Assembly (NCBI GenBank): GCA_020849325.1 | Contig: JADLGL010000036.1 | Coordinates: 1 to 64,000 of the forward strand | Length of the DNA: 64,000 bases | From: Bauldia sp. | GTDB lineage: Bacteria > Pseudomonadota > Alphaproteobacteria > Rhizobiales > Kaistiaceae | Direction: 5' to 3' | Shown: positions 16,201 to 25,854 of the stretch, in pieces | Layout of the letters: every line of letters starts with the position of its first letter | Position numbering within the stretch: the first letter of the stretch is position 1 | Made by a program: the position numbers and the translations under genes | Notes under the pieces: model-generated | Database searches by the model: none | Seen by the model: the letters and a program-made list of their open reading frames with translations, nothing else | Told to the model about the DNA's origin: nothing

Positions 16201-16864
16201 TGCGGAGCGTGCCGGCGAGCGCGGGATCGGCGGGAACGAGCGTGACGCCGACGCCCAGCGTCCCGTCCTCCGCCATGCGGCCCGTCGTGATCGCGAAATC
16301 GACCGGCAGCCCGTCGCCGCAGAGCGGCGCGTCGCGGCAGACGAGATTGCCCGAGATTCGCCACGGCCCGCCGAGCGCGGGCGCCTCGACGATGCTCGTG
16401 TTGATGTCGGTGAGGCGGACGGCAGCGTTCGTCCGGGCGTCGAAATAGCTGACGGCGCCATCGGTGATCGTCACCCCTTCGAGCGACACGCGGCCGGGGT
16501 CGAGCGTCACGCCCGAGCCGGGGCGGATCGCCCAGTCGACGGTTCCCGCGTCGTCCACCGTGATCTCGGCGACCGGGTGTTCCACGGTCATCTCGGTGAT
16601 CGCGATCCGGCCGGAGAAGAAAGCGCCGAATTCGAGCTTCATCGCGACGCGCTCGACGGTCATCATCGGCCGCCCTTCGGCCTCGCCGATCTCGACGTTC
16701 TCGAAGGTCAGCGACGGAACCGGCAGGATCTTCAGGTCCGCGTCGCCGACGATCCGCACCGGCTGGCCGAGAATCTCGGAGGCGCGCCGCTCGAACGTCG
16801 CGCGGAATCCGTTCCAGTCGATGAGATAGGGCCCGACGAGCGCCGCGACGAGCAGGAGGATCAC
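13229..16864 (-). CDS. AsmA family protein
   Basis: A 1211-residue envelope protein of the AsmA/TamB-like class, which form long hydrophobic grooves and are thought to carry phospholipids toward the outer membrane. An N-terminal membrane anchor (ILLLVAALVGPYLIDWNG) is followed by the AsmA domain (FRATFERRASEILGQPVRI, VPSLTFENVEIGEAEG, ITEMTVEHPVAEITV), a long strand-rich body and a C-terminal AsmA_2-like part. The tail is Ala/Pro-rich. The start at GTG 16864 is only the best of poor choices: the hydrophobic segment continues upstream in frame (GRLYLVLGSAV) to a possible CTG near 16890, after which there is a stop. It is transcribed divergently from uvrD. Confidence 0.88.
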   Translation of the reverse strand: MILLLVAALVGPYLIDWNGFRATFERRASEILGQPVRIVGDADLKILPVPSLTFENVEIGEAEGRPMMTVERVAMKLEFGAFFSGRIAITEMTVEHPVAEITVDDAGTVDWAIRPGSGVTLDPGRVSLEGVTITDGAVSYFDARTNAAVRLTDINTSIVEAPALGGPWRISGNLVCRDAPLCGDGLPVDFAITTGRMAEDGTLGVGVTLVPADPALAGTLRTDGTVATSGSLAYAGTFRFDKLATASADTPASGPAGALRPAWRIGGSFDLDAQRIALSDFLFDPGEGAVTLSGNASLAFGRNARFDADIATRQIDLDTMIGEGPANPIGVADAGADLLRRLTALALPDIPGHLKLEVPAIVVSGTVLQNLSLDLTAVPANPSAGTPGRWDVAELAVVLPGTTSLSLTGVVTAGDALAFDGAIRLASEAPIAFSSWWRGSGATRTQLAPFALAFDGRIGADAIEADEVTVDIGPSSAAGAFSWTRDGASGERRLEATLAAGTFDLDQLAALGELLAGPDFTTTEIIADTATIGFTADELRRGDVRMTDVAIDAAIEPNVVVVNRFVIGDLAGARFELASGRLDLSGDTPRGALEATLDAETLDGVVALARQVAPDSAVTAWLARTAPFLTPARLAFRVEAQAAGGPSLQAMIDGTAGDATVHIAAALTGALDDWDRGRLDLAADLTSPDTVDLARQLGIDVATVADAGAAEVHVVAEGVPADGMSVRIDPSPLGGLRVSGSGTVRFDRTGAFSFDGPVEAQGDLAPVARMAGLALPGMAGAVEGVIAGTLHAAGDGVTLAFAPSQSSIGTRSLDGTIALAPAEQGARLTGALTLEEVDLGWLLALLAGADPDATGLADSPWPRTPFSGPVLDDVTAEVEIAADRLTLGTALTLDAASILLTARPTQGSVQLRSASLAGGTVEGFVAATFTSGQAAVEGQVRIGRVPLAAIVWRREGQPVADGTLTLDASFNGLGRSPAGVVSTLTGTGAFTIDRGIFHYFNPNAFNLTLERVEAGPPLGDIALRDAFTGFLDAGDLAFETLTTTFEIVAGVASLDNAIVAVAGTNLSAQVGIDVNRLAVDGRWAFDLVDDSGAGRLRRGVDILFAGPIADPSRSVNVTALSSYLRVESIRRADETLANELEIRRFIRMIERDAADRAAAAAAAAAAATPEPVPAPIPQPVPTPAPANDAAPVLALPPAPAIGGPVPPAAIP

Positions 16865-17112
16865 GGCGCTTCCGAGGACGAGATAGAGCCTTCCCAGCGC
16901 CGGTCTCCCTGGCCTTCATCCCGTCGGACGACGACGCGTCCCCGCCCGCCGAATCGGGCCTGACGCCCCGTCCCGCGTCAACCGCCAACCTAGCAAAAGA
17001 CGACCGTCGGACAACGGCGCAAGTTGGGGCGTTCCCCTCCCTGCGGCGCTCGCGCGACCCCATCTGTTGCTATACTGTTCACCTCGTTTGAATCATCAGC
17101 CGGACGTGTGAG

Positions 17113-19650
17113 TTGACCGGACGCAATGACGGCGCCGCCGTCCCGATGCCGCCCTTCGACGACGCCCCCGAGCCGCCCCGCCCCGGCAGCCTCGCGATGC
17201 GCGCGCTCGGCCGGAAGGACGGCGACTATCTTGCCGGGCTGAACCCCGAGCAGCGCCAGGCGGTGGAGACGACGGACGGCGCCGTGCTGGTGCTCGCCGG
17301 CGCCGGCACCGGCAAGACGCGGGTGCTGACGACGCGCATCGCGCACCTCCTCGCGACCCAGCGCGCCCGGCCGTGGGAGATCCTCGCGGTCACCTTCACC
17401 AACAAGGCCGCGCGCGAGATGAAGGAGCGCATCGGCAAGCTGATCGGCGGCGCGGTCGAGGGCATGCAGTGGCTCGGCACGTTCCACTCGATCGGCGTGA
17501 AAATCATCCGCCGCCATGCCGAGCTCCTCGGCCTCGAGCCGAGCTTCACCATCCTCGACACCGACGACCAGCTGCGCCTGATGAAGCAGCTGATCCAGGC
17601 AGCGAACATCGACGAGAAGCGCTGGCCCGCCCGCGCCCTCGCCGGGATGATCGACAACTGGAAGAACCGCGGCTGGACGCCGAAAGATCTCCCGCCGGGC
17701 GAAGGCGCCGGCTACGCCAATGGCCGCGGGGCGGAGCTCTACGCCGCGTACCAGGCGCGGCTGAAGACGCTCAACGCGGTCGACTTCGGCGACCTCCTCC
17801 TCGAATGCATCCGGCTCTTCCGCGAGCAGCCGGACGTCCTCCGCGACTACCAGCGCCGGTTCCGCTACATGCTGGTCGACGAGTACCAGGACACCAATGT
17901 CTGCCAGTACCTCTGGCTGCGGTTGCTCGCCCAGCGGCCAGTGGAGAAGGAACTGCCTCCTGCCGGGGAAGGCGCCTCGGCGCGGTCAGAGAAGCGCGAG
18001 GCGCAGCGCGCCAACATCTGCTGCGTCGGCGACGACGACCAGTCGATCTACGGCTGGCGCGGCGCGGAGGTGGACAACATCCTCCGCTTCGAGCGCGACT
18101 TTCCGGGCGCGGTGGTGATCCGCCTCGAGCGGAACTACCGCTCGACGAGCCCGATCCTGTCGGCCGCAGCGCACCTCATCGCGCACAATGAGAGCCGCCT
18201 CGGCAAGACGCTCTTCACCGACGCCCGCGACCCCGATGCGCCGCGCGTGAAACTCGCGTCGGCGTGGGACTCCGAGGAGGAAGCGCGCGCGATCGGCGAG
18301 GAGATCGAGCAGCTGCAGCGCAAAGGCCACAAGCTCAACGACATCGCGATCCTCGTCCGCGCCTCGTTCCAGATGCGGTCGTTCGAAGAGCGCTTCAACA
18401 CCCTCGGCCTCGACTACCGGATCATCGGCGGCCCGCGCTTCTACGAGCGCCAGGAAATCCGCGACGCGATCGCCTATCTCCGTGCCGTCGCCCAGCCCGC
18501 GGACGACCTTGCCTTCGAGCGCATCGTCAACGTCCCGCGCCGCGGCATCGGCGATACCACGGTACGCCTCCTCTACGACTACGGCCGGAAGCGCGGCGTG
18601 CCGCTGATGCAGGCGGCGGCCGAACTCGTGGAGACCGAGGAGATCAATGGCCGCACGCGCACCGCGCTCCGCGAACTCCTCGCGATGTTCGCCCGCTGGC
18701 GCGGCCAGCTCGACCACCTGCCGCACACCGAGCTCACCGAGCTGATCCTCGAAGAGTCCGGCTACACCGAGATGTGGCAGGCGGACCGCTCGGCCGACGC
18801 CACCGGCCGCCTCGAAAACCTGAAGGAGCTCGTCCGCTCCATGGAGGATTTCGAGACCATGGGCGGCTTCCTCGAGCACATCTCGCTCGTGATGGATACC
18901 GAGCGCGAGGGCGCCGAGGACCGCGTCTCGATCATGACGCTCCACGCCGCGAAAGGCCTCGAATTCGAGACCGTGTTCCTCCCCGGCTGGGAGGAAGGCC
19001 TCTTCCCGAGCCAGCGCTCGCTCGACGAAGGCGGCCGTGCGTCGCTCGAAGAGGAACGCCGCCTCGCTTATGTCGGCATCACGCGCGCGAAACGGCGGGC
19101 GATGATCTGGTTCGCCTCGAACCGCCGGACGCACGGCCTCTGGCAATCCGCCGTCCCCTCGCGCTTCATCGAGGAGCTTCCCGCCGACGAGATCGAGGTG
19201 GTCGAGGCCGGCCCCGCCTATGGCGGCTACGGCGTCCGCGGCATGGGGAATGGCGGCTACGGCGCGTCGCGCTTCGACAAGGCCGAGCCCTTCACCAACA
19301 CCTACGAAACGCCCGGCTGGCAGCGCGCCCAGCGCAACCGCGCCGCCTCCGCCCAGCCCGACCTCTTCGGCAGCGCCGGCGGTCCCGGCCGCGGCGACCG
19401 CCCCAGCTACGGCCAGAACGCCCGCTCCCCCCGCAGCCACAACCGCCCCGGCGGCCCGCTCGAGATCGACGGCGAACTGGTGGCGAAGAGCGTGACGAAT
19501 TCGACCTCCGACTACGCGATCGGCCAGCGCGTCTTCCACCAGAAATTCGGCTATGGCGAGATCGCCGACATCGAGGGCAACAAGCTCACGATCGACTTCG
19601 ACAAGGCGGGAAGGAAGCGGGTGATCGACAGCTTCGTCGAGCGGTCGTAG
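17113..19650 (+). CDS. uvrD: UvrD/PcrA-type ATP-dependent DNA helicase
   Basis: An 845-residue superfamily 1A 3'-5' helicase of nucleotide excision and mismatch repair. Walker A AGAGTGKT is at residues 62-69, motif II DEYQDT at about 256-261, motif III DDDQSIYGWRGA near 302, and motif VI YVGITRAK near 655. The C-terminus has a Gly-rich segment and then the PcrA-like tudor fold (YAIGQRVFHQKFGYGEIADI) that binds RNA polymerase in related proteins. The start is a TTG at 17113; a methionine at residue 12 is an alternative. A possible -10 box TATACT at 17074-17079 lies upstream. Its TAG stop shares a base with the hicA start codon. Confidence 0.93.
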   Translation: MTGRNDGAAVPMPPFDDAPEPPRPGSLAMRALGRKDGDYLAGLNPEQRQAVETTDGAVLVLAGAGTGKTRVLTTRIAHLLATQRARPWEILAVTFTNKAAREMKERIGKLIGGAVEGMQWLGTFHSIGVKIIRRHAELLGLEPSFTILDTDDQLRLMKQLIQAANIDEKRWPARALAGMIDNWKNRGWTPKDLPPGEGAGYANGRGAELYAAYQARLKTLNAVDFGDLLLECIRLFREQPDVLRDYQRRFRYMLVDEYQDTNVCQYLWLRLLAQRPVEKELPPAGEGASARSEKREAQRANICCVGDDDQSIYGWRGAEVDNILRFERDFPGAVVIRLERNYRSTSPILSAAAHLIAHNESRLGKTLFTDARDPDAPRVKLASAWDSEEEARAIGEEIEQLQRKGHKLNDIAILVRASFQMRSFEERFNTLGLDYRIIGGPRFYERQEIRDAIAYLRAVAQPADDLAFERIVNVPRRGIGDTTVRLLYDYGRKRGVPLMQAAAELVETEEINGRTRTALRELLAMFARWRGQLDHLPHTELTELILEESGYTEMWQADRSADATGRLENLKELVRSMEDFETMGGFLEHISLVMDTEREGAEDRVSIMTLHAAKGLEFETVFLPGWEEGLFPSQRSLDEGGRASLEEERRLAYVGITRAKRRAMIWFASNRRTHGLWQSAVPSRFIEELPADEIEVVEAGPAYGGYGVRGMGNGGYGASRFDKAEPFTNTYETPGWQRAQRNRAASAQPDLFGSAGGPGRGDRPSYGQNARSPRSHNRPGGPLEIDGELVAKSVTNSTSDYAIGQRVFHQKFGYGEIADIEGNKLTIDFDKAGRKRVIDSFVERS

Positions 19651-19844
19651 TGCTGAAGACCAGCCGCGAGATTTGCGCCCGCCTCGAGCGTGACGGCTGG
19701 CTGCTCGAGCGGGTGCGGGGCTCGCATCATGTCTTCAGGCACCCCCGCTCCGGCATGATCGTCGTCGTGCCTCATCCGCGCAGGGATTTGGGCCTCGGCC
19801 TCGTTCGCGCTATCTATCGTGCTGCGGGCTGGGAGAAGGATTGA
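19650..19844 (+). CDS. hicA: HicA family toxin (mRNA interferase)
   Basis: A 64-residue protein with the double-stranded-RNA-binding-like HicA fold; HicA toxins cleave mRNA. The sequence shows the family pattern: KTSREICARLERDGWLLERV, the catalytic-histidine motif GSHHVF (His26/27), RHPRSGMIVVVPHPRRDLGLG and a C-terminal helix ending AAGWEKD. It starts at GTG 19650, sharing one base with the uvrD stop. It therefore depends on read-through from, or translational coupling with, the helicase unless it has an internal promoter. HicB follows with a 4-bp overlap. Confidence 0.88.
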   Translation: MLKTSREICARLERDGWLLERVRGSHHVFRHPRSGMIVVVPHPRRDLGLGLVRAIYRAAGWEKD

Positions 19845-20134
19845 GCGTGACCCACTACGTCGCCATCGTGGAAGATGCCGGCCCTGACGTGGCGGTTGGC
19901 CTCTGGTTTCCGGATCTTCCCGGGTGCTTCTCCGCGGGCGACTCCGTGGAAGAGGCCATGGAGAATGCGCGCGAGGCGATATCCGCCTACGCCGAGGCGC
20001 GAGCATCCGAAGGGAATCCCCTTCCCGTGCCGCGTCGCCTCGCTGCGATCAAGGCCGATCCGGCCTGGTCTGCGGACTTCGATCGGTATCTCGTGGCCCT
20101 CGTCGAAGCGCCACGCGCCCGGGAAGCAGCGTAG
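19841..20134 (+). CDS. hicB: HicB family antitoxin
   Basis: A 97-residue antitoxin of the HicB type, with the partial RNase-H-like fold seen in YHYVAIVEDAGPDVAVGLWF-like order, PDLPGCFSAGDSVEEAMENA and REAISAYAEA, followed by a helical C-terminus. The start is TTG 19841 overlapping hicA, or GTG 19847. The length after the HicB fold is short and I see no clear DNA-binding HTH or RHH, so autoregulation by DNA binding is uncertain. HicB neutralises HicA by direct binding. Confidence 0.85.
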   Translation: MSVTHYVAIVEDAGPDVAVGLWFPDLPGCFSAGDSVEEAMENAREAISAYAEARASEGNPLPVPRRLAAIKADPAWSADFDRYLVALVEAPRAREAA

Positions 20135-20183
20135 GGACGGCGGTCATCCCGGCCGGGCGACCCGCGGCGACCGCGCCAGGATG

Positions 20184-20212
20184 AAAAAGGCGGGAGACTT
20201 GCGCATCCCGCC
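20184..20212 (-). terminator. Rho-independent terminator of the ABC exporter operon
   Basis: On the minus strand a 7-bp stem GGCGGGA/TCCCGCC with a 10-nt loop is followed by TTTTT, 24 bp after the permease stop codon. It also separates this operon from the converging hicAB genes. Confidence 0.75.
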
Positions 20213-20235
20213 CCCAAAGTTCCTGTCGGACCGGC

Positions 20236-21138
20236 CTACCGGTCCTTGCCCTGCGCGTACTTCCGCACGGCGAGCGTCATGCCGATCGTGCCGAGGACCA
20301 CGATCCAGATCACGGTGGCGAGCACGGGGTGCTGGAGGGGCCAGGGGAGGACGCGGTCGGGGATGAGGCCGGCGGCCATCGGGTCGATCGGCGGGAGGTT
20401 GCCGAAGAGGTAGCGCACTGCCTGCACCATCGACGACACCGGGTTCCACTCCGCGAAGGCGCGGAGCCAGGTCGGCATGTTGTCGGTCGGCACGAACGCG
20501 TTCGACGCAAAGGTCAGCGGGAAGATCGCGGTGAAGCCGATCGCCTGCGCGGTCATCGGGTTCTTGACGAGCTGGCCGACATAGATGCCGAGGCAGATCA
20601 TCGCGAGCGCGATGCCGGCGAGGAGCGCGAAGCCGGCGACGGCATTGCCGAAGCCGTTGCGCGCGCCCCAGCCGACGATGAGGCCGCACAGCGCCATCAC
20701 CGTGATGCCGAGGCCGCCCTCGAAGAGAGAGGCGATGGCGCGGCCGGCGAGCACCGACACGCGGCTGATCGGCAGCGAGCGGAAGCGGTCGATGACGCCT
20801 TCCTTCATGTCGGAAACGACGCCGACCGCGGTGGTGATGCACATGAACACCACCGATTGCACGAAGATGCCGCCGATCAGATACGAGCGGTAGAACGACG
20901 CGGATTCCGCCGTCACCACCTGCCCCGGCATCGCGATGGCGCTGCCGAAGACGTAGCCGAACAGAAGCACGAACATGATCGGCATGACGGTGACGTCGGC
21001 GAGACGCTCCGGCATGCGCGGGATGTGCGAGAGGTTGCGCCAGACGAAGACGCGGATCTCGTCGAAGGTCTTGCCGAGGCCGGAGGTGCGCTTCGGAATG
21101 AAGGTCGCCTCGGCGCTCGTTGCGGATACGCTGCTCAT
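20236..21138 (-). CDS. ABC-2 type exporter permease (DrrB-like)
   Basis: A 300-residue inner-membrane permease with about six hydrophobic segments, resembling DrrB of daunorubicin-resistance exporters. It has the signature WRNLSHIPRMPERLADVTVM before the first helix, the central GVIDRFRSLPISRVSVLAGR and PLTFASNAFVPTDNMP before the last helices. Together with the upstream ATPase it should form a homodimeric exporter of drugs, lipids or similar compounds. Its ATG overlaps the ATPase stop by 4 bp. The substrate is unknown. Confidence 0.9.
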   Translation of the reverse strand: MSSVSATSAEATFIPKRTSGLGKTFDEIRVFVWRNLSHIPRMPERLADVTVMPIMFVLLFGYVFGSAIAMPGQVVTAESASFYRSYLIGGIFVQSVVFMCITTAVGVVSDMKEGVIDRFRSLPISRVSVLAGRAIASLFEGGLGITVMALCGLIVGWGARNGFGNAVAGFALLAGIALAMICLGIYVGQLVKNPMTAQAIGFTAIFPLTFASNAFVPTDNMPTWLRAFAEWNPVSSMVQAVRYLFGNLPPIDPMAAGLIPDRVLPWPLQHPVLATVIWIVVLGTIGMTLAVRKYAQGKDR

Positions 21139-22130
21139 GCTGCCACCCCTTCCTGGGCGCGGTTCTTGCCGGTGAGCTCGAAGAACACGTCGTCCATGCT
21201 CGCCTTGGCGATGTGGATCTGATCGAGATTGCCGCCGACGCGGGCGAGCGCGGCGATGATCTCGGCGGTCTGGTCGAGATCGCGGAGCTGGACGACCAGT
21301 TCGTTCTGGCGGACCGCCGGCGGCGATGCCGCGAAGGGCGTCACGGCCGCGATGGCCTTCGCCTCCGTCATCCCGTCGTGGAGATGAACGACGAGCGTCG
21401 ACTTGCCGAGCCGCGCCTTCAGCTGCGCCGGCGTGCCCTCGGCCACGACCTTGCCGTGATCGATCACGGCGATCTGCTCGGCGAACTGGTCGGCTTCCTC
21501 GAGATACTGGGTGGTCAGCATCACCGTGGTCCCGCCCTTGGTCATCGTCGAGATGATGTCCCAGGTGGCGGCTCGCCCGTTCGGATCGAGCCCGGTGGTG
21601 GGCTCGTCGAGGAAGAGGATCGGCGGCGAGACGACGAGGCTGGCGGCGAGATCGAGGCGGCGCCGCATGCCGCCGGAGTAGGTCTTCACCGACTTCTTGC
21701 CCGGCTCGAGGAGGTCGAACCGCTCGAGCAGTTCGTTGGCCCGCTTCTTCGCCTGGGCCCCGTTCATGCCGTAGAGGCGGCCGATCATGAAGAGGTTCTG
21801 GAACCCCGACAGGACTTCGTCGACCGCCGCATACTGGCCGACGAGGCCGATGCGGCGGCGGACTTCGACGGCGTCGCGGACGACGTCGTAGCCGGCGACG
21901 CGCGCCGTCCCGGAATCGGGCCGGAGCAGCGTCGTCAGCATGCGGACGGTGGTGGTCTTGCCGGCGCCGTTCGGGCCGAGGAGGCCGAACACGGAGCCGC
22001 GGGGAACCTTCAGGCTGATGCCGTCGGCGGCGAGCGTGTCGCCAAACCGCCGGCGAAGATCGACGGCCTCGATCGCGAGATCCCCATCGCGATGCGTCCG
22101 GCCGGACAGTTCGAGCATCTCTTGCTCCAT
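21135..22130 (-). CDS. ABC exporter ATP-binding protein (DrrA-like)
   Basis: A 331-residue ATPase that powers the DrrB-like permease encoded next. Walker A (GPNGAGKTT) lies near residues 53-61, the Q-loop in GQYAAVDEVLSG, signature YSGGMRRRLDLAASL, Walker B ILFLDEPTTGLD and a C-terminal DrrA-specific extension that ends FFELTGKNRAQ. The pattern fits the daunorubicin-resistance ATPase family. The ATG at 22130 may be preceded by the weak promoter-like AT-rich patch near 22215-22225. The gene pair forms a self-contained exporter operon next to ligA, transcribed away from it. Confidence 0.9.
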   Translation of the reverse strand: MEQEMLELSGRTHRDGDLAIEAVDLRRRFGDTLAADGISLKVPRGSVFGLLGPNGAGKTTTVRMLTTLLRPDSGTARVAGYDVVRDAVEVRRRIGLVGQYAAVDEVLSGFQNLFMIGRLYGMNGAQAKKRANELLERFDLLEPGKKSVKTYSGGMRRRLDLAASLVVSPPILFLDEPTTGLDPNGRAATWDIISTMTKGGTTVMLTTQYLEEADQFAEQIAVIDHGKVVAEGTPAQLKARLGKSTLVVHLHDGMTEAKAIAAVTPFAASPPAVRQNELVVQLRDLDQTAEIIAALARVGGNLDQIHIAKASMDDVFFELTGKNRAQEGVAA

Positions 22131-24760
<2,630 letters not shown>

Positions 24761-24768
24761 ACGACGAA

Positions 24769-24830
24769 TGCCGGAGACGGGTGCGGGCCCGCCTCCGGCA
24801 CCGTCAGGTCCGCCCCTTGCGGGACGGACC
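24769..24830. terminator. Tandem hairpins between ligA and the PRC-barrel gene
   Basis: Two stem-loops stand between converging genes: TGCCGGAG (24769-24776) with CTCCGGCA (24793-24800), and a 10-bp stem with one mismatch (24807-24816 with 24821-24830) around a TTGC loop. They lack U-tracts but are well placed to limit read-through in both directions. Confidence 0.5.
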
Positions 24831-24837
24831 GTGACTG

Positions 24838-25785
24838 CTATGGCAGCCGCTGGAAGGCGGGCGCGGCGTCGAGCGCGGCGCGGTCGGCGTCGAAGACGAA
24901 GCGCCATTCCCCGTCGATGACACCGACGTTCAGCGCCTCCATGGCGATCGCGACGTCCTTGACGCCGATGCCGAGGAAACCGCCGACGCCGACGATGACG
25001 GCGGTGATCGTTCCATCGCGGCCCTGCAGCACGTTGTCGATGTTGCCGAGAACCTCGCCGGCGAGGTTGTAGACGGGGTGTCCGATGATCTCCGTCACCA
25101 GCATTTCGCCGATGTCCTGCATCGCGACGAAGTTGGTCGGCGCGTCGAGCGCCGGCATGGCGATCACCATCGGGGGCGCGGTGATGACCATCGGGCCCTC
25201 CGCCGGCGCTACGGCGGTGGCAGGCGGCGTCGCGGGCTCGACCGGAACGACGGGCGTCGGCGCGGGCGCAGCGGGCACCGGGGCCGGCGTCAGCGTGATC
25301 ATGGCACCGGCAGGCGGGGTGGCAGTCGGGATCGCGACCGGCTCGGCCGGGACCATCGGGGTGAGATCGCGTTCGTCGAGCGTCTGGAATGCGGCCGCGG
25401 CATCGAGCGCCTCGCGCGAGGCGTCGACGACGAGGCGGAGTTCGTCGCCGTCCATCGTCAGCGCGACCGCGTCATAGGCGATCGCGACGTTCTTGACGCC
25501 GATGCCGAGGAAGCCGCCGACGCCCACCACGAGAGCGACCGCGTCGCCCTCGTAGGAGTAGACGATGTCGTCGACGGTCCCGAGCGACTCCTCGGCGAGG
25601 TTGAACACCGCCCGGCCGAGAAGGTCGGTCACGAGGAGCTCGTCGGCCGCCTGGTATTCGATGAAGCCGGCCGCATTGGCCCGCGTCGGCCCGGCGATTG
25701 CGGCGCCGGCCGGTGCCGTCACCTGGGCATGGGTCGCCGGGACGCCGACGAGCATCGCCGCGACCGCAAGCGCGATCATCCGCAT
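24838..25785 (-). CDS. Secreted protein with two PRC-barrel domains
   Basis: A 315-residue exported protein. Residues 1-20 are a signal peptide (ending ATHAQ). PRC-barrel-like domain 1 covers about residues 45-120 and domain 2 about 220-305; both contain the near-identical core VGVGGFLGIGVK(N/D)VAIA. They are joined by a Pro/Ala/Thr-rich linker of about 80 residues. PRC barrels act as adaptors in RNA processing and photosynthetic complexes, but exported rhizobial versions have no defined role. The two cores indicate an internal duplication. AGGAG precedes the start. It lies downstream of the aminopeptidase gene on the same strand. Confidence 0.85.
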   Translation of the reverse strand: MRMIALAVAAMLVGVPATHAQVTAPAGAAIAGPTRANAAGFIEYQAADELLVTDLLGRAVFNLAEESLGTVDDIVYSYEGDAVALVVGVGGFLGIGVKNVAIAYDAVALTMDGDELRLVVDASREALDAAAAFQTLDERDLTPMVPAEPVAIPTATPPAGAMITLTPAPVPAAPAPTPVVPVEPATPPATAVAPAEGPMVITAPPMVIAMPALDAPTNFVAMQDIGEMLVTEIIGHPVYNLAGEVLGNIDNVLQGRDGTITAVIVGVGGFLGIGVKDVAIAMEALNVGVIDGEWRFVFDADRAALDAAPAFQRLP

Positions 25786-25854
25786 GGGAATGTGCTCCTC
25801 TGGAAGCAGGACCGATACAGCGACAACGCTGCGAGTCCGCCACAGTTCCAGAGG

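Noticed and set aside
13871..16963. A 1030-residue open frame on the plus strand opposite the AsmA gene
   Set aside because: It is extremely Arg/Glu/Gly-rich with no domain order, and is the antisense shadow of a coding gene in very GC-rich DNA. The minus-strand frame has clear AsmA motifs.
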